This document shows positions 24,586 through 33,039 of a stretch of DNA of 64,000 nucleotides, one piece after another. Under the pieces are notes generated by a model. That model was not told where the DNA came from. It ran no database searches and saw nothing but the letters and a program-made list of their open reading frames with translations. The DNA lies in NCBI RefSeq assembly GCF_001421015.2, contig NZ_CP013023.1, positions 1,106,001-1,170,000 on the forward strand, written 5' to 3'. Source of the DNA: Paenibacillus bovis. Lineage in GTDB: Bacteria > Bacillota > Bacilli > Paenibacillales > Paenibacillaceae. Made by a program: the position numbers and the translations under genes. How positions within the stretch are numbered: position 1 is the first letter of the stretch; each line of letters opens with the position of its first letter.

Positions 24586-25794
24586 ATGACTTCTGAGTGG
24601 AATGCATTTGTAAATGAGCAGTTTACGCTAACACGGAACCAGAACGACAAAGGTTTGCTAAGCGGGTTAACCTTTGGGGTCAAGGATGTATTTGCACTGG
24701 AAGGCTACACGTCAGGGGCAGGCAATCCGGACTGGCTGCGTACGCATGAGCCATCGTCCGATACTGCTCCTGCGATTCTGAATCTGCTGCACGCAGGCGC
24801 TGTCCTGAAAGGCACTACCCATACGGACGAACTGATGTACAGTCTGAACGGACAAAACAGCCATTATGGTACACCGGTTAATCCTCGTGCAGCAGACCGG
24901 ATTCCGGGTGGTTCTTCCAGCGGTTCGGCTGTAGCGGTAGCCGCTGGTTTGCGCGATTTTGCTCTCGGTACAGATACAGGTGGATCGGTACGGATTCCTT
25001 CGTCCTACTGTGGAATCTACGGTATGCGTCCAACCCATAATGCGGTATCGCTGGAAGGGGTGATTCCGCTGGCAGCAGGCTTTGACACGGTAGGCTGGAT
25101 GGCGAAGACAGCAGGACTGCTGCATGATGTGGGGCAGGTTCTGCTGGCGGCTGACCCAATGCAGACTTCACCGGATAACGGACATTTTGCCAGGGTATAC
25201 TGGCCGCGGGAAGCATGGGATATTGCCGAAGAAAACACAAGAAAACTGCTGCTGGCAGCTGCGCAGGAGCTGCTGTCCGGACTGCCGGGGCATTCATCCT
25301 CCGGGGAATGGATCTCTATCGCTCCGGAAGGACTGGGTACCTGGATGACTGCATTTCGCAGTGTGCAGGGTATTCAGATCTGGGAGCAGCACCGGGAATG
25401 GATCGAACTGGTACAGCCGGTATTTGCCCCGGATATAGCCGAACGCTTCGCCTGGGCAAGTACGCTAAAGCGTGAGGAGCAGAGCGAAGCCTTTACCAGA
25501 ATGAATACCGTGCGGGACTCGCTGCGAACGCTGCTGGGCACAGATGGCCTGATGATCTTGCCAACGGCGACGGGGCCGGCACCATCACTGCATATTCAGG
25601 GTGAAGATAGTGAACGCCGCCGCTCGCAGACGATGCAGCTGTCCTCGATAGCCGGTCTGGCCGGCCTGCCGCAGATTACGATTCCGGCAGGCGAGGTAGA
25701 CGGAGCACCTGTCGGCCTGTCGGTCATTGCCGGGGCACATCAGGATCTGCGCTTGCTTCAGTGGGTGCGTCAGAGTGCAATCATCACATCATAA
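24586..25794 (+). CDS. Amidase signature enzyme, AMI1-like
   Basis: A 402-residue amidase of the Ser-cisSer-Lys family. K33 (FGVKDVF), the GGSSSGSAVAV region (cis-Ser near 110) and nucleophile S134 (DTGGSVRIPS) are present. The spacing equals that of plant AMI1 (K36, S113, S137) with a uniform offset of three. Neighbouring text (AGNPDWLRTHEPSSDTAPA; YSLNGQNSHYGTPVNP) also resembles AMI1, which hydrolyses indole-3-acetamide to auxin. The substrate here is unproven. The ATG at 24586 is chosen for its GGGGAGG box. Monocistronic; the end overlaps the convergent small gene by six bases. Confidence 0.88.
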   Translation: MTSEWNAFVNEQFTLTRNQNDKGLLSGLTFGVKDVFALEGYTSGAGNPDWLRTHEPSSDTAPAILNLLHAGAVLKGTTHTDELMYSLNGQNSHYGTPVNPRAADRIPGGSSSGSAVAVAAGLRDFALGTDTGGSVRIPSSYCGIYGMRPTHNAVSLEGVIPLAAGFDTVGWMAKTAGLLHDVGQVLLAADPMQTSPDNGHFARVYWPREAWDIAEENTRKLLLAAAQELLSGLPGHSSSGEWISIAPEGLGTWMTAFRSVQGIQIWEQHREWIELVQPVFAPDIAERFAWASTLKREEQSEAFTRMNTVRDSLRTLLGTDGLMILPTATGPAPSLHIQGEDSERRRSQTMQLSSIAGLAGLPQITIPAGEVDGAPVGLSVIAGAHQDLRLLQWVRQSAIITS

Positions 25795-25983
25795 ATATAT
25801 ACAAAAAGGATCGTTGGTATCTCTGCAACGATCCTTTTTGTCATCCGTCAATGTTTCTCCTAATTCATTCATCATTATAGAGTGCTGCAGCTTATGGAGC
25901 AGCTGCGTTTTTGTCAGTCCGCGAACTTCTACGACACGCTTAATCTGTTTGCAATCAGGGTATTTTCCGTTTTCGCTGTACAC
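25789..25983 (-). CDS. Small hypothetical protein, 64 aa
   Basis: No family recognised. It opens with YSENGKYPDCKQIKRVVEVRGLTKTQLLHKLQHS, which could be a small helical, regulator-like fold, followed by an acidic, Asp/Lys-rich tail. A GTG start has AGGAG ten bases upstream, which supports translation. The C-terminal 13 to 17 codons are written across the 16-bp terminator hairpin of the convergent amidase gene, so the tail sequence is constrained by the terminator. Confidence 0.55.
   Translation of the reverse strand: MYSENGKYPDCKQIKRVVEVRGLTKTQLLHKLQHSIMMNELGETLTDDKKDRCRDTNDPFCIYL
25801..25841. terminator. Bidirectional terminator
   Basis: Perfect 16-bp stem ACAAAAAGGATCGTTG / CAACGATCCTTTTTGT with a 9-nt loop. 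It terminates the amidase transcript and lies inside the 3' coding end of the small minus-strand gene. Confidence 0.9.
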
Positions 25984-26065
25984 TTTTAATCACTCCTGAA
26001 AAATGAGATTAAATCCTCAGTATATTCAAAAATACAGGTAATATGAACATATATAAATCCTATAG

Positions 26066-26096
26066 TTGACAGTGGATAGGTATGATTATATAATCA
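26066..26096 (+). promoter_or_regulatory. Consensus sigma-A promoter for the nitroreductase
   Basis: TTGACA (26066-26071), 17 bp, TATAAT (26089-26094), both hexamers perfect. The palindrome TGATTATATAATCA (26083-26096) covers the -10. A TTAC-TATTG-GTAA dyad at 26116-26128 lies just downstream. A promoter this strong is probably held by a repressor. Confidence 0.75.
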
Positions 26097-26199
26097 CAAT
26101 GGAATATATACTTAATTACTATTGGTAACTAATATTGATAGTTATGCATTCAGTCATCCTGCTTATAATTCCTGACTTAAAATATCCCGAGGAGTGGTT

Positions 26200-26832
26200 A
26201 TGATGTCCAATATGGTCAAACCGGAAACAATTCAGGTAATGGAAGAACGTCATTCGGTCAAAGTATACGAAAAAGGCTATATTATTCCGCAAGAAGACAT
26301 GGAGACGATCCTGTCTGCTGCCAATGCCGCTCCTTCCGCATGGAATCTGCAGCACTGGAAATTCCTCGTAATTGATGATGAAGCCAAAAAGCAGGAACTG
26401 CTGCCTATCGCCTACAATCAGTCCCAGATCAGTGACAGTTCTTTTGTCGTAGCGGTACTGGGTGACCTGGAAGCGAACCGTAATGCAGCACCTGTCTATG
26501 ATTCCCTGGTAGAAGCCGGTGCGATGACACAGGAAATCCGCGATACACTGGTTAACCAGATCAATGGCGCATACCAGAGCCCTGATGTAGCACGTGACAG
26601 TGCCAACCGCAATGCTTCTTATGCAGCGATGAACCTGATGCTGGCTGCCAAAGCACTCGGTTATGATACTTGCCCAATGGGTGGATTTGACGCTGCTGCA
26701 TTCATGGAACATTTCAATGTGCCTGCACGTTATATTCCAACACTGTTGATCTCTGTCGGTAAAGCGGCGAAGCCTGCTTATGCGTCAGGTCGCTTCTCCC
26801 TGGAAGAAGCAGTTATCAAAAATTCATTCTAA
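26200..26832 (+). CDS. yodC: NAD(P)H nitroreductase, YodC-like
   Basis: An FMN-dependent nitroreductase-fold enzyme of 210 residues. It has the RHSVKVYEKGYIIPQEDM start, the FMN/substrate motif NAAPSAWNLQHWKFLVI, then NQSQISDSSFVVAVLGDL and GYDTCPMGGFD. The order and wording match B. subtilis YodC, which is induced by quinones and diamide through the DUF24 repressor YodB. GAGGAG precedes two adjacent ATGs (26200, 26203). The perfect promoter and overlapping dyads fit a repressed detoxification gene. No yodB-like gene lies next to it. Confidence 0.92.
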   Translation: MMSNMVKPETIQVMEERHSVKVYEKGYIIPQEDMETILSAANAAPSAWNLQHWKFLVIDDEAKKQELLPIAYNQSQISDSSFVVAVLGDLEANRNAAPVYDSLVEAGAMTQEIRDTLVNQINGAYQSPDVARDSANRNASYAAMNLMLAAKALGYDTCPMGGFDAAAFMEHFNVPARYIPTLLISVGKAAKPAYASGRFSLEEAVIKNSF

Positions 26833-26860
26833 TTTCGTATTGTACTAAAAAGTATAAAAG

Positions 26861-26891
26861 ACCTGGCCCTATCGGACGCCAGGTTTTTTTA
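26861..26891 (+). terminator. Terminator after yodC-like gene
   Basis: ACCTGGC ... GCCAGGT followed by TTTTTTATTTG. Confidence 0.85.
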
Positions 26892-27120
26892 TTTGTTTTC
26901 TGCAAAGCTTACCAACTGACCCGGAATGTATTTGCGCATAAATGAAGAACGTGTAACAGATGATAGAAGATATCCGGTTATAATGGAGAAGGTCTGTGCA
27001 AATGAACCATTTGCTTCTGAAGACCGTAACTATACATGGGTTCTTCTGGCTGTATTGCTGCCGAAGGAGTTCGTCTAAGGCGAATCCCATGAATACCGTT
27101 TGTATGAAAGGCTGGATATC

Positions 27121-28203
27121 ATGCTGATTAATCTGTTGAATAATTTAACATTAATGACGACTTTTCTGTTTCTGTGCAATCTGCTGCTGAACAAGATCCA
27201 GGAAAGCTTCCCTCAATACAGCCGTACTTTCCCTTATATTACCGGGCTATTGCTTGGTCTGCTGGGGATTGGGCTGATGTTTTTTAATGTCAGTGCACCT
27301 GGCGGTTTTCATCTGGATTTGCGTGTACTGGCTATTATCAGTGCAGTCTATATGTCCGGCCGTCTGGCAGGAGGCATCAGTCTGATTATTTTGCTGCTTG
27401 CACGATTTCTGCTGCTGGATACGAGTAATCCAGCCGGATTGTTTATTGGAACGACTATGCTGATTCTGGCGTTTGTGCTGTCGAGTCTTTTATTTGACGG
27501 GAAACATAATTACTCCTGGCGGCGCTGGGCTATTATTGTCGAGTGCAGTATGGTGCTGCCCTGCATCCCTATATATCTGATGTACAATGGCACTATTGTA
27601 CTGCCATTTTTGCTGGTTATGTTTGTTTATACACTGGGCGGGTTATTTACGTATCTATTGCTGACGTACCTGAGCCGTTCGAATCGTTCCATCTATCTGC
27701 TCAAAGAGAGTGCCAGTCGCGACTATCTCACCGGACTACATAATCCGAGGGCATTTGAAGCGATTTTTGAACAAAAGGTATTGCATGCCATGCGTACCCA
27801 CGAGCCGTTTGCTTTGCTGATGATGGATATTGATCATTTCAAATCGGTTAATGATACGTACGGCCACAGCGCAGGAGATGCGGTATTGTCCGAGATCGGC
27901 GAACTGCTGCATCATTTTGTCCGCTCTTCGGATGATTGTGCACGCAAAGGCGGAGAGGAATTCGTCGTTCTGCTGCACTGCTGCAATCATGAGCAGGCCC
28001 GGCAGGCAGGAGAGCGTCTGCGCCAGCAGATCGAGCAGCATGTTTTCCCGCTGCCGGATGGTCAACAGCTGCGTATTACGGCTTCGATCGGCATTTCTGT
28101 TTTCCCGGATCGGTCGGCGGAGGAGCTGCTGGACCAGGCCGATCAGGAACTGTACCGGGCCAAGAACGAAGGGCGCAACCGGGTCTGTGCAGCCGGAATA
28201 TAA
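27121..28203 (+). CDS. Diguanylate cyclase with 5TMR-LYT sensor
   Basis: 360 residues. The N-terminal membrane sensor has five to six hydrophobic segments. It includes the FNVSAPGGFHLDLRVLAIISAVYMSGRLAGGISLIILLLAR pattern of LytS-type 5TMR domains. A GGDEF domain begins near 197 (SRDYLTGLHN). The active site is GGEEF (277-281) and the inhibitory RxxD is intact (RSSD, 268-271), so it should make c-di-GMP and be feedback-inhibited. The ATG at 27121 follows AAAGG; a TTG seven codons earlier is possible. A second 5TMR protein begins at 63.4 kb. No operon partner. Confidence 0.92.
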   Translation: MLINLLNNLTLMTTFLFLCNLLLNKIQESFPQYSRTFPYITGLLLGLLGIGLMFFNVSAPGGFHLDLRVLAIISAVYMSGRLAGGISLIILLLARFLLLDTSNPAGLFIGTTMLILAFVLSSLLFDGKHNYSWRRWAIIVECSMVLPCIPIYLMYNGTIVLPFLLVMFVYTLGGLFTYLLLTYLSRSNRSIYLLKESASRDYLTGLHNPRAFEAIFEQKVLHAMRTHEPFALLMMDIDHFKSVNDTYGHSAGDAVLSEIGELLHHFVRSSDDCARKGGEEFVVLLHCCNHEQARQAGERLRQQIEQHVFPLPDGQQLRITASIGISVFPDRSAEELLDQADQELYRAKNEGRNRVCAAGI

Positions 28204-28288
28204 AGCAGTTCAGACAGCCGTCGGACTCGCTTTTTGACAGGTGGTTATAGAGCACGGGATAATAGATGCAAGAACAAGTATACATTAC

Positions 28289-28332
28289 AAGGAGGTGAAC
28301 CGAAGTCTAGCATTAGACTTTGGGGCATAATG
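28289..28332 (+). promoter_or_regulatory. Structured ribosome binding site of the MBL-fold gene
   Basis: A full AAGGAGGTGA box (28289-28298) lies 31 nt before the ATG (28330). Between them is the perfect hairpin AAGTCTA-GCAT-TAGACTT (28303-28320). Folding removes 18 nt and brings the box to about 13 nt from the ATG. Confidence 0.55.
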
Positions 28333-29058
28333 AATATTACAGACACAATGGAAGTTATTGAAATCAAGTCGAAATATGGCGAGCATGAAATGGTTATTTA
28401 TCCAGTCGTGATCTACGAGGGAGAACAGGCTGTATTGATCGATACCGGAATTCCGGGTGGCTACGATACGCTTATGCAGCATATTCGTCCAGGATTTTCT
28501 GTAGGCTCTGTGATCCTGACACATCAGGATCTTGATCATATCGGTACACTGCCACAGCTGCTGGAGGCGGCGCCGGGCAAGCTGAACGTCTATGCACATA
28601 CGGGAGATCAGCCGGCGATTGACGGCAGAGCACCTATTCTCAAAGCTTCACCAGAGCGGTTGAATGGAATACTGTCTACGCTGCCGCAGCCGGAGCAGGA
28701 CGCATTCCGCTCGGTCTTCTCGACAGAGACACCGGGCAATGTAACCCATACTTTGCATGGCGGGGAAATGCTGCCATTTGCAGGCGGTCTTCAGGTTATT
28801 CATACACCTGGACATACGCCGGGGCATATCAGCTTGTACCATCCTGCCAGCAAAACGCTGATTACGGCAGATGCGATGGTCATCAATGAAGGTCAGCTGA
28901 TGGGACCGGTGCCGCAGTTTACACCGAATATGGATCAGGCGCTGCAATCACTCAATGCTTTTCGCGAGCTGGATGTAGATACTGTCGTATGCTATCATGG
29001 CGGATTGTTCCGTGGTGATTTGCAGCAGCGACTGGATGAACTGGTACCGTCTCTGTGA
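28330..29058 (+). CDS. MBL-fold metallohydrolase
   Basis: 242 residues of the metallo-beta-lactamase fold. Metal motif 1 is THQDLDHIG (HxDxDH, with the usual second His replaced by Asp as in one common subgroup). HTPGHTPGHISLYH follows, then the ADAM acidic ligand (TADAMVI) and CYHGG. The substrate class cannot be told; relatives hydrolyse thioesters, lactones or phosphodiesters. The ATG at 28330 has only a poor adjacent box; the strong upstream box works only if the intervening hairpin folds. Its TGA overlaps the GTG of the AbrB-type gene, so the two are coupled. Confidence 0.9.
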   Translation: MNITDTMEVIEIKSKYGEHEMVIYPVVIYEGEQAVLIDTGIPGGYDTLMQHIRPGFSVGSVILTHQDLDHIGTLPQLLEAAPGKLNVYAHTGDQPAIDGRAPILKASPERLNGILSTLPQPEQDAFRSVFSTETPGNVTHTLHGGEMLPFAGGLQVIHTPGHTPGHISLYHPASKTLITADAMVINEGQLMGPVPQFTPNMDQALQSLNAFRELDVDTVVCYHGGLFRGDLQQRLDELVPSL

Positions 29059-30137
29059 ATAACCGGTTCCAATGGCTGAGCTGGGGCTATACGCTGCTGC
29101 TGGCACTGCTGGGCGGGCTGCTGTTCAAATGGCTCAATCTGCCAGTGCCATGGCTACTCGGACCCATGATTCTGGTATTTATCGGTTCCCGGTTGTTCCG
29201 TGGGCACAGGCTGCAGCTGGCCTGGCCCACAGCAGCGCGGGATGCAGGTACAATTATTGTCGGCTATTCATTGGGATTATCGCTGACAGTCTCTACCTTA
29301 TCCCGGATTGGGCAGCAGCTGCCGTCAATGATCGTTATGACGGTACTGCTGCTTTTATTTTCAACAGCGACTGCCTATCTCATCTCACGCTGGACAGGGA
29401 TTTCTTTTCCGACTGTACTGATCGGCAGTATTCCCGGCGGACTGACCCAGATGGTCTTACTGGCACAGGAGCTGAAAGGGATTGATCTGACAGTCGTTAC
29501 CTTTCTGCAGGTATCCCGGCTGATGATGATTGTGATTTTTGTACCGCTGCTGATTTTCAGTCCGCTGTTTGGCGTGGATCTGAATACAGTGACAGAAGCC
29601 ATGACCCATTCTTCGCCGGGTTGGTCGTCACTGCCGCCAACGATCTGGTTGTTCGCTATTGTCTGTCCTGTTGCGGCAGTGATCGGCAAAAGATTTCATT
29701 TCCCGACCGCTTATATGCTGCTGCCGATGCTGGTGACTGCGGTTATCCAGCTAATGGGTATCCCGGGTCCGGCGCTTCCGGCATCTCTGCTGGACGCAGC
29801 CCAGCTAATGATCGGCAGCTCTATTGGACTAATGCTTCATCCAGAGCAGTTGAACCGCAAATTGCAGATGATTATACTCGCTGTCGGTAGTGGAGTGGTT
29901 TTGCTTATTTTTGCCTGCGTCATGAGTGTTATTCTGATTCAGTGGCATCAGCTGACACCGGCAACCGCGCTGCTCAGTATGGCACCCGGCGGTATGGATC
30001 AGATGGGGATTATTGCACATGAGGTCAATGCGGATATTGCCACGGTCAGCTGCTACCAGCTGTTCCGTACGCTGCTGATTTTTCTGGCGGTACCGACCTT
30101 TTTGCGTATGTTTATCCGCAGGATAACGATGCGCTGA
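29055..30137 (+). CDS. AbrB-family (PF05145) integral membrane protein
   Basis: 360 residues, ten or so membrane segments in two homologous halves. Each half carries the family pattern: WLLGPMILVFIGSRLFRG / GSIPGGLTQMVLLAQEL in the first and MLLPMLVTAVIQLMGIPGP / SMAPGGMDQMGIIAHEV in the second. This is the family misnamed ammonia monooxygenase or AbrB regulator. It is a probable transporter with no relation to the DNA-binding AbrB. It starts at a GTG overlapping the stop of the MBL-fold gene, so the two products probably act in one pathway. Confidence 0.88.
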   Translation: MNNRFQWLSWGYTLLLALLGGLLFKWLNLPVPWLLGPMILVFIGSRLFRGHRLQLAWPTAARDAGTIIVGYSLGLSLTVSTLSRIGQQLPSMIVMTVLLLLFSTATAYLISRWTGISFPTVLIGSIPGGLTQMVLLAQELKGIDLTVVTFLQVSRLMMIVIFVPLLIFSPLFGVDLNTVTEAMTHSSPGWSSLPPTIWLFAIVCPVAAVIGKRFHFPTAYMLLPMLVTAVIQLMGIPGPALPASLLDAAQLMIGSSIGLMLHPEQLNRKLQMIILAVGSGVVLLIFACVMSVILIQWHQLTPATALLSMAPGGMDQMGIIAHEVNADIATVSCYQLFRTLLIFLAVPTFLRMFIRRITMR

Positions 30138-30239
30138 TGATTCATCCTCTCGTAGAATCGGTATTAATTAGAGAATGAACCAGCCTGCTGTACGCTATAT
30201 GATGCGGCAGGCCAATACGGATACGAGAGGGGAATTGTC

Positions 30240-31307
30240 ATGTCGGTAACCGATAATCAGGTATGGATGTACATTGGTACATATGCAGGCAAGGAAGAAG
30301 CCGGTATTCATGTCGCTGTGATGAATCAGGAGACAGGAGAGCTGCGCATCGTCTCGGAAATGGCCGGAGTAGAGAACCCGTCTTATCTGGCGTTGTCCGC
30401 AGAAGGAAGTCATCTCTATGCTGCCAGCGAGATCGATGAAGGTGAGATTGCTGCCTTTACGATAGATGAGCAGACGCATGAGCTGCATCTGGTCGATCGC
30501 AAAGCTACCGGTGGCGGTGCACCATGCTACGTACAGCTGACGCCCAATGGAGAGCATCTGCTGGTCGCCAACTATAGCGGCAAGAATGCCAACATTTTCC
30601 CGGTGCAAGAAGACGGAAGTCTTGGCGAAATGAGCGGCGAAGTTCATCATGAAGGCAGTGGTACGCATCCGGAGCGTCAGGATGCTCCGCATCTTCATTC
30701 TGCTGTATCTTCACTGGATAGCCGCATGGCTTATGTCTCCGATCTGGGACTGGATCAGATTGTCAGCTATACGATCGAGAACGGTACACTGGTCAAAGCA
30801 GGAGTCACCGAACTGCCACCGCAGTCCGGACCGCGTCATCTGGTGTTCCATCCGAACGGTCAGCTCGCCTACGGCATTAATGAGCTAAACAGCACCGTCA
30901 CTTCCTATGCACGTAACGTCGAGAATGGGGTACTGGAAATTCTGGATACGGTATCGACACTTCCCGAAGATTTCCAGGGCGAAAATACCGGCGGCGATAT
31001 CCGCCTGTCCCTGTGCGGTCGCTACGTATATGCTTCCAACCGTGGTCACGACAGTCTTATCCATTATGATATCGATGAACAGTCTGGTAAGTTGACCCCT
31101 GTAGAATGGGTGCCGGTCAAAGGGCAGACACCACGCAACTTTGCTGTAGTGCCTGGCGGATATGTACTCGTCTGCAACCAGGACAGCAATAACATTGTCC
31201 AGTTTGCGGCCGAACCGGATACCGGTCGTCTGACGCCTACCGGCCATGAGCTTACCCTGAACCGTCCAGTCTGTCTGATGGCAGATCTGAACGAAGTGGA
31301 AGGCTGA
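30240..31307 (+). CDS. pgl: 6-phosphogluconolactonase, beta-propeller lactonase family
   Basis: 355 residues of the seven-bladed propeller type (YbhE/YkgB). Repeated blades are recognisable, e.g. GVENPSYLALSAEGSHLYAASE, GGAPCYVQLTPNGEHLLVANYSG, SGPRHLVFHPNGQLAYGINEL and GQTPRNFAVVPGGYVLVCNQDSNNIVQF. The family hydrolyses 6-phosphogluconolactone, the step between the zwf and gnd products, so all three oxidative pentose phosphate enzymes are in this window though 26 kb apart. GAGAGGGG precedes the ATG. Monocistronic with a strong terminator. Confidence 0.9.
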   Translation: MSVTDNQVWMYIGTYAGKEEAGIHVAVMNQETGELRIVSEMAGVENPSYLALSAEGSHLYAASEIDEGEIAAFTIDEQTHELHLVDRKATGGGAPCYVQLTPNGEHLLVANYSGKNANIFPVQEDGSLGEMSGEVHHEGSGTHPERQDAPHLHSAVSSLDSRMAYVSDLGLDQIVSYTIENGTLVKAGVTELPPQSGPRHLVFHPNGQLAYGINELNSTVTSYARNVENGVLEILDTVSTLPEDFQGENTGGDIRLSLCGRYVYASNRGHDSLIHYDIDEQSGKLTPVEWVPVKGQTPRNFAVVPGGYVLVCNQDSNNIVQFAAEPDTGRLTPTGHELTLNRPVCLMADLNEVEG

Positions 31308-31362
31308 TAGGATTACGATTCACTGGACTATTGTCAATAAATAACCTTGCTTCACATATAAG

Positions 31363-31419
31363 AAAGGTGCAGTATCTGAATAACCCGATCAAGGTTATGG
31401 CAGAAACTGCACCTTTTTT
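31363..31419. terminator. Bidirectional terminator
   Basis: AAAGGTGCAGT ... ACTGCACCTTTTTTT with an inner ATAACC/GGTTAT stem. It serves pgl, and its right edge touches the stop codon of the convergent membrane gene. Confidence 0.9.
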
Positions 31420-32269
31420 ATTCATATTCTCCGGCATAGGGACGTTCTTTGCGCTTGGGTTCACGGGTGAGCCGATATCCGGCAGCATACATCAGAATCT
31501 GTGCAACCAGAATATACGGCGCAGCGGTCAATCCGAGTATGTGCAGCAGCGTCAGCGCGCATATAATCAGCGTGACGATGACAAAGGAAGCCCGTCGCCC
31601 ACTTTCCCGGAATTCGGTACGGATCACACCATATAGCAGCAGCAGCGCTCCACTGCAGGACACAAACCGCATGACAGCGAACAAAGGCGCGTCCCCAGAG
31701 GGTTCCGAATACTGCAGCTCGTTAATCAGCTGCCAGCAGAACATCATTTCTACGATCAATGCTGCAAATGGCAGCAGCGGACGCAGTGTCATCCAGAACA
31801 GCGTGCCCCAGCGCGGATGCTCGCCGCGTGTCAGCAGTCCATTACGCTCACGCGTAAGCCGGCTAATCTCCATCTCCAGTGTCCGGTAGAGCAGCAGCGT
31901 GGACTGCCGATCCGAACGCTCCAGGTATTCGTCAATCCGCTTCAGCAGCTCACCAGAGGCGTAGGGAGCCGCTTTGCAGCCTAGAATAACTGTCGAAGCT
32001 GAACTCCGATTATCTGTTATACTGTACGACTTGGCTGCGGCAGCAGACTGCATGGCAACAGGCGCAGCAACAGCCGGATACAAGTGTCCGGCTGCTTGGG
32101 TAAAATAATCCAGGCTGGATTGAATCCTGCGCATGCGTTCCCGGTCTGTACTTTGCCGCTGTCTGGCAGACAGGCTATACGTTAGGACGAGCAGCACCAA
32201 TCCGGCAAAGCTGACAGCGATCAGCAGTGCCGGATCATGTTGAAAAGAAGTCCATTCCAGTGATCCCAC
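31418..32269 (-). CDS. Membrane protein, unknown family
   Basis: About 283 residues. One TM near the N-terminus (ALLIAVSFAGLVLLVLTYSL) precedes a polar cytoplasmic region of about 130 residues with a predicted helix (ELLKRIDEYLERSDRQSTLLLYRTLEMEISRLTRER). Four C-terminal TM segments and a basic tail follow. No domain recognised. GTG at 32269 is chosen because AAAGGAG lies eight bases upstream; a TTG eight codons earlier has no box. It is followed in the same direction by no other gene. The small membrane gene at 32.4-32.7 kb lies upstream on the same strand. Confidence 0.7.
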   Translation of the reverse strand: MGSLEWTSFQHDPALLIAVSFAGLVLLVLTYSLSARQRQSTDRERMRRIQSSLDYFTQAAGHLYPAVAAPVAMQSAAAAKSYSITDNRSSASTVILGCKAAPYASGELLKRIDEYLERSDRQSTLLLYRTLEMEISRLTRERNGLLTRGEHPRWGTLFWMTLRPLLPFAALIVEMMFCWQLINELQYSEPSGDAPLFAVMRFVSCSGALLLLYGVIRTEFRESGRRASFVIVTLIICALTLLHILGLTAAPYILVAQILMYAAGYRLTREPKRKERPYAGEYE

Positions 32270-32372
32270 CCGATTCACTCCTTTGTTGATCAATTGATAC
32301 GAACAATATGGTTATGCTGATAATATCACTATTTATAATATAAGAACAGGTGGGAGAGAAGCAGAGTCCGGC

Positions 32373-32696
32373 TTAGTAACGACGATAACGATCTGTACTG
32401 CGGGTTCCGGTTACGGCAATCGATTCGATCAGCAGCAGGACAGCCGCGATACAGTGCATAATCCAGCCGAGGAAGGGAATCCAGGCCAGTGCCGACGTGA
32501 TAACACCAAAAGCGTTACCGAACGGCGAGCGTCCGAGACGTACGGCCAGCACCAGCGCGACCAGATGCAGGATAAAAGCGATAAACAGCGGCGAATATCC
32601 ATAGGAGATTACGAATGTTCCGCCTATGATCGGAATTGCCATCAATGCTTCCAGCGCAAAGGTGATCCATTTTAATACAGGCAATGCAGTTGACAT
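32373..32696 (-). CDS. Small membrane protein, 107 aa
   Basis: Three hydrophobic segments (FALEALMAIPIIGGTFVISYG; LFIAFILHLVALVLAVRLG; GVITSALAWIPFLGWIMHCIAAVLLLIESI) and a short Arg/Tyr-rich cytoplasmic tail (DRYRRY). The family is unknown; similar small proteins are common in Paenibacillus and Bacillus genomes. AAAGGAAG before the ATG supports it. It lies about 100 bp upstream of the 283-residue membrane gene on the same strand and may be co-transcribed. Confidence 0.75.
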   Translation of the reverse strand: MSTALPVLKWITFALEALMAIPIIGGTFVISYGYSPLFIAFILHLVALVLAVRLGRSPFGNAFGVITSALAWIPFLGWIMHCIAAVLLLIESIAVTGTRSTDRYRRY

Positions 32697-33039
32697 GATA
32701 TCAGCTTCCTTTCCGAAAAAAGATCTATATCAAACCGACAGGACGATAAAATACTCACTCTTATTCTATTAAACGAAAAATCCGTTTTTGAGCTTCAAAA
32801 TAAGGCAGATATTCTGACGGTAGCAGGCATACATGGCAGATTGCTCTATTTCTGTATAAAGTGTCTCCACAAAAAGCACGGTTTGTCCGTACCTGATCGA
32901 TAAACCGTATTGGTTTTGCGCAAATTGCTGGTATACTAAATTATGGACTGGAATTGTAATCATTATAAATAGACGATTATTCATATAAATGGGAACCTGA
33001 TCGCCGTATCAGAATGCCAGCAGGAAAGGAGGAATCCAG
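32697..33039. other. Divergent intergenic region
   Basis: 343 bp between the small membrane gene and the Rrf2 gene. It holds the promoter TTGGTT-16 bp-TATACT (32910-32937, plus strand) for the Rrf2 gene. A 71-codon minus frame here lacks a ribosome binding site and was not accepted. Confidence 0.5.

Noticed and set aside
28295..28330. Eleven-codon leader frame (GTG ... TAATG) ahead of the MBL-fold gene
   Set aside because: The stop/start overlap looked like coupling, but the GTG lies inside the Shine-Dalgarno box itself, so it could not be initiated from it.
32769..32984. 71-codon minus-strand frame
   Set aside because: No ribosome binding site; it covers the promoter region of the ywnA-like gene.
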